Shown: in pieces, positions 9,881 to 63,867 of the stretch
How positions within the stretch are numbered: the stretch's first letter is position 1
Layout of the letters: every line of letters starts with the position of its first letter
Origin: Apus apus
Taxonomy: Eukaryota > Chordata > Aves > Apodiformes > Apodidae
Assembly (NCBI RefSeq): GCF_020740795.1
Contig: NC_067293.1
Coordinates: 20,030,378-20,094,377, forward strand
Reading direction: 5' to 3'
DNA: 64,000 nt
The notes under the pieces: generated by a model
Databases searched by the model: none
Told to the model about the DNA's origin: nothing
What the model saw: only the letters and a program-made list of their open reading frames with translations
Made by a program: the position numbers and the translations under genes

Positions 9881-12462
9881 CTGAAATTCCCTGAAGATTG
9901 CGAGTTCTCAACAGCTCCAGGCTTTCCTTCCTGCCTGGAATGCACCGAGCAGGGCTCCCCTTCCCAGGCACTGAGAAAGGAAACAGCTCCAGGGCAGCAA
10001 GAAAGGGAGTTGCGCTGTCAAAGGCACATGTAGGACACTGGAAACCCAAGCCCCAGCTGGTTTAGGTTTCCAGTACAGCCCCTGCTCACCAGCAGCAGGC
10101 AAGGCTCTCGAGAGGGCTCCCAAAGCTGTCCCTGCTGCGGGACAAGCTGTACTTGTGAGGCCACATTGTTGTCCCCAGATGCCACTGCAGAACCCGCGGC
10201 TTCCACACATACTCTGAAGCATCAAGGTTCCCCGCAGGCTCCTTGCACAGCCAGGCTCTCCACAGGCTCCACAGGCACCAGTGGGCTCAGCCAGGTGTGA
10301 CCCCAGCGGGGAGACAGACAGAGAGAAAAGGCAACCCCCAGCCCCCAAGCCTGGCCTGGCCATTCTTCCCAGCTTTATTCACAGCTCCTTATCTTCCTTC
10401 CGCAGACTTTGGTGCAAGCTCAGCCTTTGTTCACAAGAAGGACCATAATAAAAGGCAGTGCCACACACTTCTGTGCAAGCCACCCAGCCCCTAGGCTGGA
10501 AGTCCTCTTGCAGGCACATAAGAAACCCCCCAACTGGTGATTTATGAGATTATTTCAGACTAAGCAACAACAAGTTGATCAGCAGCAATGCCCGGGCTCA
10601 GCCACACTCCTGCAGGACACGGCCCTGGAGGCACCGACGTGGCCCCAGAGGCTCCAACGTGGCCCCGTGGCAGCACGTGGGTGGTGTCAGCCCCAGCACT
10701 GGCTCCAGCTGCCTCCTTCCATCTCCTGCCTCATTCCTCACAGTGTCCTGGCACCACTCCCAGGCTTGGCTCCTCTGCGTGCCCCCTGCAGGACTGGGCA
10801 GCATCACGGGGCTGGGGGCACCCAGGCACAGCCCAAGCTTTGTGCCTTGGCCTCTTTTCTCCTCCTTTAAACACCCAAGAAGCCAGCCCCACCGCTGTGG
10901 GACACTCGCCCAGGTCACCTTTCCTACAAGCACCCCAGGGTGCTGATGTGGGAGCCAAGGGACAGCCATGCAGCTTTGACCATGACAAAACCAGCCCACC
11001 AGAGCAGCACTGCCAGAGCCACGGCCCAGCCAGCACCTCATGTCACTGCTGGCTCTGGAAGCCTTTTAAGTCCTTCTCCCATTTCCTCCAAAAGCAAGAA
11101 AACCCAAGTTACTGCAAATAGACAAAAGCTGTCTCCTTCCCAGGGCCTGGGAGACAAACCACAGAGGCTTCTGCATACTTGTGTAGCTTCTTCTATCCAG
11201 TCATCCCAAAAGCATCCAAACAATTTAACATCTAGGAACCTTCCTCAGCAAAGCAGGACACCATCCTCATAAGAATAGTTCCTGGGGTCTGGAGCACCTC
11301 CCTGCAAGGTGGCTGGAGCCTGCACACAGCAAGCAGCTGCTGCTGAGTGATGCCAGGACATGGCTCCACTCCCAGCATTCCTGATGTACCTGCTCCACAG
11401 ACATCTACAGGGAAAAGAGAAGTAATTCCTATTAATTCTCTCTGTATATGAATCACTGTCACCTTCAGACTTAGGTGAGAGCCATCTGAAACTCCAGTTG
11501 ATTTAAAAAAGCTGATTCTAAGGAAAACTCTGCTCACTTCAGAGTTTCCCACAGGGCAGCTGCCAGCCCTGCCCATCTGCTGCCTGCAGTGCCCAGAGCC
11601 AGGAGGGGCACCAGGGTGCTCACCAACCAGACCCAGAAGCATCACCAACATCTTGCTTTCTCCATAAGTCATGGGACAGGGCCATAGTTTGGAGGACAGG
11701 TACAGCCCCTTCTCACAGGGATCATCTCCCAGAGGATCCCGTGTTGCCTCCTGCAGCCAGGAGCTCTTCTATCCCATGGATGAGCCATCAGTGCCCTGGC
11801 TGTTGCTCAGCAGCACCCAGCACCGAGTTAACAACAGCCACAGCTGCCCCACAACACGCTCCTGGCAGGAGAAGCCACTGCAGCTGTTGGTGCCAAATGG
11901 GAAAATGAGGGGGTGTGGAGTGGGGTGAGAGGGGGGTGAAGTCCACCTCACCAGCCCCACAGTCCCCAGCTCAGAGGGATCTTCCACTGGCTGCTGCAGG
12001 CAGGGAGCAGGACAGGCAGAGCAGGTGCCCACTTAGCATGGCAGGAGCACAGACCCTTCCCTACACCCACCTTTGCTGAGCTCTGGGCAGGTGCTGAGGG
12101 GCTGAGCTGGCAGAGCTGGGCAGGGTGGCCCAAGGGGAAGGGCTGGAGCAGGCATGAGCCCCACGGCAGGCACACCAAGATACACGCATGTCAAAGAGCA
12201 GCAGAAGACATTCCCCACCTTCCTGCCATTCCTGCCCACCTTCCAACACTGCCTGTCCCTTGAAAAGCTCATTATAAACAATCCCAATTCCTTTTTTTAC
12301 CAGATGAGACTCTAAACACTTTGGGTTTGATACTGAAAACAAACCATTCAAACACAAACGATGACATCTTTGACCAGGTACCTAATTTTGTCACTCATAA
12401 CAGGAATCATCATCCATGATTCCCCAAAGAAGGGTCTTGTTTGTAAATGTTGGTGAATGTAC

Positions 12463-12509
12463 TTGTAAATACCTATTTATTTAGTATACACTGGTGAAGG
12501 TATTTACAA
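12463..12509. repeat. Inverted repeat: 12-bp perfect stem, 23-nt loop
   Basis: The arm ttgtaaatacct at 12463-12474 is the exact reverse complement of 12498-12509. The loop contains tatttatttag, which recurs directly after the right arm as gatttatttag. This makes an AT-rich hairpin with a partial direct duplication. Confidence 0.6.
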
Positions 12510-15500
12510 ATACTGATTTATTTAGCACACACATAGGAGCCAAATAAACTTTGTAGCTGACTCGCCCTCACAAAACTCACCAGTTTCACTAAAGGAGAGA
12601 TGACATCACTGAAACAAACAGTCATTGATGGTTTTGTGGGATTTCTGCTGCCCGGGATAGGGGGTGTTCCTGCCCTGGGGATTCACTGGCACTTCTATGG
12701 ATCCCTAAGCCTGCAGCTGCCAGACAGCCAGCCAGCATGAAGACTTCCACAACAGGAGGTTTGCACCAGTAAATGCCATTTATGCATAAACATCAGCCTT
12801 GCTAACAAGTGCCCTGGCTCTCCTGAGAATCGGGGTGCCCCCCCTGCTCCCAAGGCCAGCTCCTGCATGCCCAGGGCTTGCTGGGACCCCCCCCCCCTGC
12901 ACCTTCCAGGGCTGTGGGTGAGGACAGTGACACCACCTGAAGCAGAAACAACCTGCAGGCAGCAGCAGCACTCGGCTGGTGGCAGCCCTGGTGGGGACAT
13001 GGAGGACACAGCCGTGATGGGCAACCCGAGCCCTGGCAGAGGGAAACACACTATTTAAATGCATGTAAAAGAGCATAACTGTAACAGTGACAGTTCTGAG
13101 ATACTATAGGCAAGTTACACACAGACCCAAGTGATACAGAAGAAGAATGGCTTTTTTTTGAGACATGTGCACATGCCCAGCATTAACTCTATTGATGTTC
13201 AAGCACCCAGAGGTGTCTGTGAAGAGTCTACAAATATTCCCCCCTGAGACAGAACCACAGGAAAAACCTGCTGCTGTGCCACAGTTTCCATGTAGGCATC
13301 TTGAAGAGAAAAAGAAATACGAAACAGGCTGCAGTTTTTATGTCTAAAAAAGCAGAATGCTCACCAGGCAGTTTTCCCTTCCCTTGGGAATGTTACTGAG
13401 CTGCCAGAGCCCAGCTGGGACATTAATCCTCTGCCCCCCGAGGCAGGCGCCAGACCAGCACCAGGAATTGTGAGCATCTCATATTATTAGCAAGAGCAGG
13501 GAGGCTCCTATGGCAAATGTATAGGAACAGCAAAGGGCTCTGCTATTCAGAGCTGGATGGGTACAGCCCCAGGCACCCCTGAGCAGGGCTGAACCCTGGG
13601 GAGGGCTGGCATTGCACAAGGGGCACCCCACGTACCCCCTGTGTGCAAGGGACAGGCTCCTGCTGGTGCCTCTGACAGCAAACACGCTCAGCAGCTAAAA
13701 AAAATGATCCCAGGCAACAGAGATGCATCTGTCTGCAGGCTTACACAATTAAATGCCATTTAATAAACTAGGTTTGACCTACTTGAGTATTTTTGCACAT
13801 AGTTTTAGTGACAGCTGCTGTCTCGGGAAGATCCCAGCCCTAATTCTGGCAGAGGTTTGGGATTAATTAGCAAGACAGAGGAATCTCTGTCAGGCCAGAC
13901 CCAAATGTGGAGGAAACCAGCCAGTTCTCATTCCCCAGGCCAGAGCTGCTTCTCCCAGCAGCCTTTCCTGCAGCCTCTGGGGGACACATTTTGCCCTCAG
14001 TCCCTCAATGCTCACTCTGCTCTGCTGGGCCACCACCCCAAGGTGAGCAGAAGGTTGATCCCTAGGAGGGTAGAAACCCCACAGGGCACAGGACTGACTG
14101 TTAGAGGGTACCAAGTCAATTTCGTGCACCGGGTTTGAACTGCACTTCAGCAGCCTGAAGCAGGAGTTGAGGGTATAAAGAAGACAAAGACAGCCAACAT
14201 CTGCCAGAGCATCCCACCCTCTGGACCAGCTGGGAGCATCAAGGGTGCAGGTAATGGGGTGCAGGTTAGGGACACCCATAGTTACCATGCTCCAAAACAC
14301 CTCAGCTCTGGCTGAGAATATGCCTGAAAGAGACATACACTTACCAGCCAGCCAGGCCATGTTTTGGTTTTCCCAGGAGACAGAGAGAAGACATTATCCT
14401 CATCTTCCTTCCAGTCTGAGACGTCACAGTGTCTCCCCGGGCCTGCCCAGAGTGGCCAGAGCAGCCACATGGGATCTGTTCCACCATGCTTGGGCACATG
14501 CCCCTGCTTTGTCTGAGGAAGTTCATTCAGCACTTCACCACTGCTGAAAAATTGACTCTGGAGAGTAGCATCCCCTCTGTGCCCCACATGATCCTCCATG
14601 AGGCTGATCAACCCTGGAGGGTGCCCCCAGGTTCTCCTGGGGAAAGTCCATCCAGGGAGGGCAAGGAGGAGTTGTCTATCAAGGCATAGTCAGGCTCTTC
14701 CAGGGGACTGTGCCCGCTGCTCATCCTACAGAAGAAGCCATAGGCACCTTCCTCATCAGCTGAAGAACACCGAGTCAGAGGCTTGTCCCACTGGGCTGGA
14801 GATGCAGGTGGCTTCACTGGGCACTCAGTACTCCTCACCTCCACAGTCCGTGGACAGGAATCGCCACCCAATGAAGGGAAAACTGGCAATGCAAAAACAT
14901 AAATCCTCAGCAAGAACCACCCAGAAGACATTTCTTTTGCTTTACCTAATTTTCCTTTCCACTCCATTTGATTAGAAAGGGAGGTAATGGTCCTTAATCC
15001 AGTCATGTCCGTACTTGGCTCACTGGAGCATCCAGACCCTGCACTGCTTGTTCCTGAGGCTGCAGCAGGTTGCACAGCTCAGAGGGCCAAACTTCCAGTT
15101 AGGTCCAGAGGTGCTTTAATTACCTGGTACACACTGGTACACAACGGCAGCAATGAGCACCAGCTGTCTGGTCTGTAGCACTTCCCTGAAGGTCATCCAC
15201 TAACACACCTCCTGCAGAAGACCTGCCCTACACAGTCTCCCTGGGACCTCTGCTCGACCTGTCCCTGCCCTTGTTGTGTGTTCAGCTTTTGTCCCTTCAC
15301 ACCAAGAGCTCTTTTGCCCTTCCCAAGGGAGCCTGTGTCACCCTATGCTCTTCCCACTGCCAGCAGTGCAGTGCTGAGGGAAGAGATGGGATTTGCAGGG
15401 GTCTCGCAGGGACATGCATCACCCAGCTGCTGGCTGTAGTTTGTTCCAAGCAGGTGCAGACCAAGAGAAACTTCCAGGAGGAGCTGGGGCCATGCCTGCC

Positions 15501-15530
15501 ACCCACCCAGGAGTTCAGAAGAAACTCAGA

Positions 15531-15590
15531 ATCATAGAATGAAAACAATGGAATAATCACAGATCGATCATAGAATGGAAACAATGGCCA
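15531..15590. repeat. Possible CR1 tail remnant
   Basis: Two copies of a 'catagaatg.aaacaatgg' phrase about 35 bp apart resemble the repetitive 3' tail of a CR1. There is no attached body, so the assignment is weak. Confidence 0.3.
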
Positions 15591-16909
15591 CGGCTCTGAG
15601 ACACCACAGCTGGGACAGCTCGTGTCTCCCACTGAGGATGGAACACCAGGGTGGCAGGAGCCTGCCCACCCACAGCCCTCGCTGTCCCCAGAGCTCTTAT
15701 TGACATTCAGCTCCCTGGCTTCGGGCTGAGGCACAAACAGCAGCTTAGGGGACACAGGCAGCCTGGAGAGCTGGCTGTGCTGAGGTGCCAGGCACAGGGA
15801 GGCTGGGACACGCGGAACAAACCCGGCCCTGTTTGCTGCCCCATAGAGCCAACAGCCTTGAACTCTGGAACACAGGCAGGGGCTGACAAGGCTCAAGGGA
15901 AAGAACCAAGGTGGAAATAACAAAGCTCTCCTTCCCACATTGGCAAGTGCCTTTTTTTTGCAGCTTTTTATTCTCACTAGGGCTGAGAACAGAACCTAGA
16001 GATGGAAACTCAGGTTTCCTCACGCCTGTCCCAGGGACTCCCCACCCTCTAGGCACCCCCGAGCTCCCACGCACACCCCAACAAGAAACCTTCCCCCTCG
16101 TGCTCCCAGGGGCTGTGAGCACCCCAACGAGCCAACCTCTGCCCACACACCCCCAGCACCCAGCTGGGCCTCCTGGCCAACAACACATGACATGAAGATT
16201 CACCTGCCTCCAGCTCCCTCCAGCTCCCGCAGGTGTTTCACCAGGTGCCTGTCTGGAAAGCCAAAGGTCAGGAAACACAGTTCTGCTGTGCCAGCAGTCA
16301 GGTTTCTCTGGAAATCCCTCCCTGCTTATACTGGGAAAGCCCTTCCCTTGGCTGCTGCCTGCACTACTCGTGTGCCCTAACCACCACCCAGCAGCCTCTT
16401 TCACTGGCACACAAGACAAGCTACTTGGGTTACTCCAGCACAGCTCCATAAGCAAAACCATCTCAGCATTCCCAATGCACTGATACAGGATCAGTGCTAA
16501 AATGTTACACATCTAACCAGCCCTGACTCTGACTGTACAAAATTATCTTAAAATCCACTCTGTTTCCCACCCACCAATGCCTTGCCCAAGGGGAAAAGAA
16601 ACCACATTGAGCAATTGCTCCACGACATGCAGAAGTGCAAGAGGATGGTCAGCTTGAGAGCATAAGCACCTTCACTGACTAATAGAAATAATCCAGAAGG
16701 TGTTAATAATTTCCTGTGCACAATTCCAAGTGAAGTCACTTTGCTGCCCATCTTGATGGGAGAAACAAAAGCCATGCTTAAAAATTTCCCCACTGGTGCA
16801 GCAAATATAACGCCTTATCAAACGAAAGTAATCTTCCAGCTCTGAATTTCATAAACATTTCAGAAAAGGCAAATCAGGTGGAGACCCTGCAGCACGGGCA
16901 GGTCAGGCA

Positions 16910-17510
16910 CAAGGGTTGGGGCTCCCTCGGCCACGGGGGCTGCCTGGGGCTGGAAGCTCAGGGCTCTCCCCCCCCTGCCTGCGGGCAGCTGTGCTCGCTG
17001 AGCCGAGGGCAGCAAAAACCAGGCTGAGGCGTCCCAGGTCCCCTCCGGTGGAACAGAAAAAGCCAGGGGGAGGAAAGAACCGGAGAGAAAAGAACCAGGA
17101 AGACAGGAAAAGCCAAGCTCTGAGGGACTGCAAGGTCGTGCCGCCCTCTTGTGACCACCAGGACCCTGTGGCAGGGCTGGGCATGTCCCTGCTGCCACCA
17201 CCGCTGCCACCCCACGGCTGCAGGGAATTGCCTCTGATTCCAGGACCCATCAGCGATGGGTTTAAGTTCTCATTCATTCCTCAGGCCACTCTCCCCCCGC
17301 GACCCCCCTCCCCACAGCCACGGGCAGCGAGAGCAGGGGCTGCCGGCACCAGCGGGGGTTTCAGGGTGACCCAGCGCTGCTGGTCACTGCCCCGGGCAGG
17401 TCCTGTGGCCCCGCAGGAGCACAGACAAGGTTCAAGCACCAGCAAAGGGATGTCCCGGCTCAGCCCCACCGGGTCCTGGTGCTCTGGGGTTCAGAGCACC
17501 GGGTGTCCAG
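16910..17510. promoter_or_regulatory. CpG-enriched patch, possible distal promoter or enhancer
   Basis: By eye this 600-bp patch carries roughly twenty CG dinucleotides, while the flanking several kilobases carry few. It lies between the 3' end of YIPF6 and the 5' end of STARD8, so an alternative upstream first exon of STARD8 is possible. I could not identify a matching donor with a coding start. The 320-codon plus-strand frame over it shows no domain. Confidence 0.3.
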
Positions 17511-20221
17511 GCAGGGAGGAGAGGTGGGCAGGGAGCTGGGGGGCTGCCACCCTTCTGCCTCACTGCTACCCCCTCCAGCATCTTTGTCCCTCCAGATCCA
17601 GAGCGTTGCTGGCACTTGGGCATCTCTCTCCTGGACCTGAAGGAAGAATTTCAGGGCCCCTTCCCAGAACAATCCCCTCCAGCGTTGCCAGCACAGGACA
17701 AGGGCTCAAAGGACACAGACCGAGTCCTTGTTCTGCTCCTGAAACAAAAAAATGCTGGCACAGCTGCCTGGAACACGGGAACATAAGATGTTTACACACT
17801 GCCACAACAGCAGCAATGCTCTTCCAGCAGAGGGAAGGACTGACACCTCACTTCTACCAGCATCTACAAACTCACTGATGCAGACACACAAACAATAGGC
17901 ACGGAGCATTCAGCTGGTTTTCTGCCCCACCTTCTTTTAACCCAATCCAAACCTCCAAGCTGTAAAAAATACCTTTCTTTGCCCCAGTACTGTCAGGATC
18001 CCTTTGGATCAGTTCCATGCATCAGGAGAGGTTGGGCCAGCCAAAGGAGCTGGCTCCCATTCTGGTGGGACAGGCCACTCTGTCCCACCAACCCCGGCAC
18101 ACACAAAAGATTGCCCATTGCCCTTTCAGTGTGTTTTAATTTATAAACTTTAAAATTAAAGCTAATTATTTTCATTGGCATTAAAGAGATCAAAATTAAA
18201 TTCAGATTCAAACCTACACAACAACTTCAGCTGATAAACAGTATTTAAAAATCTTAGTAGGAAAGAGAGCCTGGCTTATGCGTCAGAAAATCATCTGCTT
18301 TATCTACAGAAAATTTAAAACACTTCCTCGAAGGCAGGACATCTGCTCTCCACCTGGCTGCCCTTCCCTCAGCTGGCTTTAAACAAGAGGGGAGAGACTT
18401 TTTCTCCTTGGACAGCACAACTGAGTTACTATATACATTTTGGTAACAAATTAAAAATACACATGGCTGTAAGGATTCCCACCTATACCTGCTGGAGGAA
18501 CGTGGTGTGGAACTGCTGCTGGAGCACCCCTTACTGACCAGGCACTCCCATGGAATCCCACCACTGTAAGGACCAACACCAACAGGAATTCTGGGCAGCC
18601 TGTGACTATCAAATAAGCTCGAGGGGTTTTACTTGCCTAAACCCAAAATTCTCCAGTCATGCTTTAACGTGTCCCTACCCAGAACTGCTCATAACACGGG
18701 TTGCAAAGTTATTTCTGCCAGGAACCAGGTGGGCTTTCACACGTGCTGGCATCAAGCAGGTCACAGACAATGGAAAGCTGAGTTCTCTCAGCAAGGTCCA
18801 TCAGGCAATGAGCTACAGCAACTACAACTGCTGGCCAAGAACCTCAACATCCTCTACTCTCTGCTAGAGGAAGTAACAATTAAAAAACCCCACCATACAT
18901 AAGCCATGTAACTGTGTTCAACTGGAGGCACAAACACTTGGAAAACCTGGGCTCCTACCTGCCTTCTGCCAGCTAAAACCTTAGGGCAAGTTACTTCTTT
19001 AGAGATATAAATCCACTGAAAGATTTTACAGCTTCCATGTGGAAGTAGGATTGCCATAAGTAAAAAAAAAAAAATCCAACCCAAAAAAATCACACCTTCA
19101 CCATGCAACTAGTGTATTTCTGCCTACTCTTTTGGATTAAAAAGACTCCTAAAAGTGATCAGTTGAAAAGTAAATCTGGTAAATAGAAAAATAACTTTCT
19201 TCTCTCCCTTATAAGCCAAGTGCAACGTTACAGAACAAAACACCGTGAGAATTACATCGAAGTCAAAAACAAGCACAGAAAAAGCTGGAATCTTAATTAC
19301 TTAATAAAATAATTTTCCTTTTTTTCAAAAAGATACTGGGTCAATTAAATGTTACTCTAACATCTTTCAGAGACAACACCTTAAGTCACAAGCCACAACA
19401 GAGACAGGATTCCGAGGATTTGTCTAAAAGTTTGGTTCAGTTCTTGTGCTGCAGTAGGAAAGATCTGGCCCAAAGAATCCCACTGTAGCCATCAACAGCT
19501 TCACCATCTACTTCCCTTGAATATTTATGTTCAGCTTCTTAAAGCTCATGTTCAAATGAATGCAGAACTGTGCACTTGAAAGAAAAACCACATTCCATAT
19601 TAGTAATAATTTAATGGAAGTTTAAAAATTCCTCATTTCCATTGTGCACCCATGTATGCAAAACACTCCATCTCCTGCAGCACCTCAGAGCAGCCCAGGA
19701 GGGAGGTGGGAGGAGGGTGGCAGAACAGCCACCAGCTTCACACGCAGAAATGAGGCCCTGCAGGGAGCAAGCAACTTCTCCTTCCCTCTTTTCCACATTC
19801 CCAGAAATGCAAAAAGGTACTTTTAATCTGCACATGTAGAAATTTCCATCCCAGCTGTCAAATACTTGTAGTGTTTATAACAGGAACTGCACTTTTATCT
19901 ATAAATTAGGCATATTTACACCTCAGCAGGACCATGTACATCCATTTCACATCTGTTGGCGTGACTTCAAAAGGAAACAGGATGCTCATTTTCAGGGAAA
20001 GTGACATTTGAACAGCAGCTTTTTCACCCCCATATGTTCCAAAGCTCTCCCCTTGGGTTGCTTAGTGAAAATCACAGACAACAGAAAGAATGTCTGTACA
20101 GTTTTCAAAAAGCAATTGTCCAGGTCCCTCTGTGGAAATATAAATGGCACCTGTCTCCAGGTGAGGTACACGAGTGCACCCACAGGGGACTGCAGAGGAA
20201 AGCCTTCTCCCTTTTTCTAAA

Positions 20222-20286
20222 AATATTAAGCAGAAAAAAACAACCCAAAAGCAAAAAAAAAACAACACAACAAAAACAAAACCACA
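20222..20286 (+). repeat. A-rich low-complexity tract
   Basis: An A/C-only stretch with runs of seven and ten A residues. On the minus strand it would be a U-rich tract inside a possible long YIPF6 3' UTR. Confidence 0.7.
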
Positions 20287-21196
20287 GAAAAGTTTCTCCC
20301 ATCTGAGTACAAGGAAATACAGGAATTCATATACATTTCAGTTGAAAGGCTGCCCAGGTAAACAACTCAATGACAAGTCACACACAACAGCTCAGACAGA
20401 AATTCAGCTCCTACTTCGGAGCAGCCAACACCTTCAGCATGGTTTAGTTTCCTTCATCCAGCCTGGTTTAAAACTTTTGGGCCTAAGTCCTGGTTTGGTA
20501 CCTTAGCATCCAAACATCTTAGGTATCAAAACCTCCATTTACTTCAAACTTTGGGGTGTTTTTTTTACATAAACATACACTCTTCCTGGCACTCTCCAGA
20601 CAATTTTCCATTCCCCATGTGCAGTGACAGCCCAGTCAAACCAGCCATGACTGCTCCTCCAGGACTTTTAACCCTCTAATTGATGGTTTCAGACAAAGAT
20701 TTGAAACTCTCCAGTGTGAACACACCCTCCCTGACAGGACACATGGCTCAGTCAGTGTAGCTGTGGAGCTGGAGGCATCTGGCTGAAACACTTCCTTGAC
20801 AGATGAAGGGATGAACCATGAACACACAACACGTGAGCACGAGCACAGGCAGTTCCCTTCTGCCCAGCTCCAAAATGGACCCAACTTCTTGTTTGCTGAA
20901 ATCTGGTTTCAGAGTGAAAGCTCATGGTCCTCTGGTGCACGTCAGACACTTTTCACCACTCTCTAAGTGAACGAAGAACAGGAGTCAAACACATTTCTTC
21001 CCTACCCAAGACATAACAGCAATGAAGTTCTACCATTTCATAAGGCATATTTGTTGTCAGTGAGAATCCAAGCACAAGCAAGAATTCTGCCAAGTCCTGT
21101 GATCCTGTAACTTCACCTTCATCTACCCAACATCTTGAAATTCCAGGATCTCTTGCTCTATTCCTCGGGTGGAATCATCTGTCACAGCAGGCATTT

Positions 21197-21202
21197 TTTA
21201 TT
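21197..21202 (-). terminator. YIPF6: Candidate polyadenylation signal of YIPF6 (AATAAA)
   Basis: TTTATT on the plus strand gives AATAAA on the minus strand, about 245 nt after the YIPF6 stop codon. It is the first canonical signal downstream. Cleavage evidence would need transcripts. Confidence 0.45.
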
Positions 21203-21446
21203 TAACACAACCAAAGTCCAGGGCTAAATAAAAAAAACCCCAACCCTCAGCAGCTGGATCTCTGCATCATTCAAAAAGAGGGACACACAAATGACCAATT
21301 TTTGCAGTTCTCTGGCTTTATCCCATAACCTGCCTTTTTACAATACCTCTCTCTATATATATAAATTAGAAAGAGATAAAGCCAATGATTAACTGCAGGG
21401 TTCATGAAAAAACTCCAGTCCGTGTTACAGTCTCTTCAGATGGAGA

Positions 21447-62452
<41,006 letters not shown>

Positions 62453-62544
62453 GTGCGTGCGGGGGGAGCTGCTGCTCCGCGTGGATACGCTGCCCAGCAG
62501 TGTCCTCTGCTGGCGGGTCCCGAGCTGCTGCAGGCTCCTTCCCA

Positions 62545-63180
62545 GGCTGGCCGGCACTGCCCTCCCTGCCTTCCTGGGAAGGGGGGTGCCCTGCCCTGCC
62601 TTCCTTGGAATGGGGGTGCCCTGCCTTCCTGGGAATGGGGTTGTCCTACCCTGTCTTCCTTGGAATGGGGGTGCCCTGCCTTCCTGGGAATGGGGGTGCC
62701 CTGCCCTGCCTTCTTTGGAGTTGGGGTACCCTGCCTTCCTGGGAATGGGGTTGTCCTACCCTGTCTTCCTTGGAATGGGGGTGCCCTGCCCTGCCTTCCT
62801 TGGAGTTGGGGTGCCCTGCCCTGCCTTCCTGGGAATGGGATTGTCCTGCCCTGTCTTTCTTGGAGTTGGGGTGTCCTGCCCTGCCTTCCTGGGAATGGGA
62901 TTGTCCTGCCCTGTCTTCCTTGGAGTTGGGGTGTCCTGCCCTGCCTTCCTGGGAATGGGGTTGTCCTGCCCTGTCTTCCTTGGAGTTGGGGTGTCCTGCC
63001 CTGCCTTCCTGGGAATGGGGGTACCCTGCCCTGCCTTCCTCGGAATGGGGGTGCCCTGCCCTGCCCTGTCTTCCTTGGAATGGGGGTGCCCTGCCCTGCC
63101 TTCCTTGGAGTTGGGGTGTCCTGCCCTGCCTTCCTGGGAATGGGGTTGTCCTGCCCTGTCTTCCTTGGAGTTGGGGTGCC
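62545..63180 (+). repeat. Minisatellite, about 30-bp unit with 60-bp dimer period
   Basis: Alternating subunits ttcctgggaatggggttgtc and ttccttggagttggggtgtc, each followed by 'ctgccctgyc'. Successive 60-bp lines at 62821-63000 are almost identical; the left part is more irregular, with shorter units. Unit lengths divisible by three keep all forward frames open, giving spurious proteins of repeated CPAFLGMG-like blocks. The array starts less than 100 bp after exon 11. Confidence 0.95.
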
Positions 63181-63867
63181 TGGTCACCACTGTACAGGGG
63201 GTTTCATACTGTTCTGCTCATGGCACAGCTTGCCACAGAGATCTGGGTTTTCCCCTTTGGAGCTCTGCTGCATTCCCTAGTCATGCCAGACTCCCTGAGG
63301 GCTGTGGCCTTGCTGGGTCCCTATTTCTGTCCTCAGCTCACTCTTCCACCTGCAGGATGGAATTTGTGTCCGTCCGTCCTCTGAGCAGCACTGGTCAAGT
63401 CTGCACCAGTGTTTGCCCACCTTCCTGGGCCCGCTGGGGTTGCCTTCCCTCTGCCAAAGCACAGACTCCAGCACTTGACAGAATTCCCTGGAAACAGGCA
63501 GTGTGATGTGGCTGGGGAAGGGGCTTGGCAGGGACTGGCTGAGCTGCCCAGGGTTGTTTTGCTCCTGCTGCTGCTGCAGGATGGGGGTACATGGGCACAG
63601 GGAGGTGGGACTTGGGCACCCTCCACAGCATGCTCCTCCTGCTCCGTTAAAGAGGAGAGGACGTGGGAGAGTGGGGAGGGTCACTGTGCTCGTGCTGGCA
63701 GCCAGACCCTCAGGGGATGTTCTGGGGCTCAGTTGGTTTCCAGGACATGTGATGTGTGAAGGAATGGCACCCCTTGTTTGTTAGTAATAGAAAAAACATA
63801 ACAAGGTATTTTTATATGGGACGAAGGACTGTCGTGACACTTGAATTTTTAAAAGCAAGCAAACAAA

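Larger units (their letters stand above)
9881..16909. other. STARD8-YIPF6 intergenic region, proximal part
   Basis: No gene could be supported. The sequence is unique with mixed composition. It contains a 12-bp inverted repeat at 12463-12509, a C9 run near 12890, and a weak CR1-tail-like remnant at 15531-15590. Several long frames (for example 15297-15977 and 15745-16512 on minus) overlap one another and show no domain. Confidence 0.45.
17900..21446 (-). other. YIPF6: AT-rich, CR1-free block downstream of YIPF6 (3' UTR and beyond)
   Basis: Immediately past the YIPF6 stop codon on the minus strand. Composition shifts to AT-rich and no CR1 is seen over 3.5 kb. It contains an AATAAA at 21197-21202 and ATTAAA at 19610-19615 and 18135-18140 (all minus). 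At least the first about 250 bp are expected to be 3' UTR; an extended UTR to about 18.1 kb is possible. An A-rich low-complexity run lies at 20222-20286. Confidence 0.5.

Noticed and set aside
15297-16512. Overlapping minus-strand frames of 226 and 255 codons
   Set aside because: No domain, no splice or promoter support, and composition is like the surrounding intergenic DNA.
16916-17878. A 320-codon plus-strand frame
   Set aside because: Low-complexity Pro/Ser/Arg composition in a CpG-rich patch, with overlapping open frames on the other strand and no recognisable domain.
62545-63180. CRISPR-like array
   Set aside because: Direct tandem copies without unique spacers in a vertebrate intron: it is a minisatellite.
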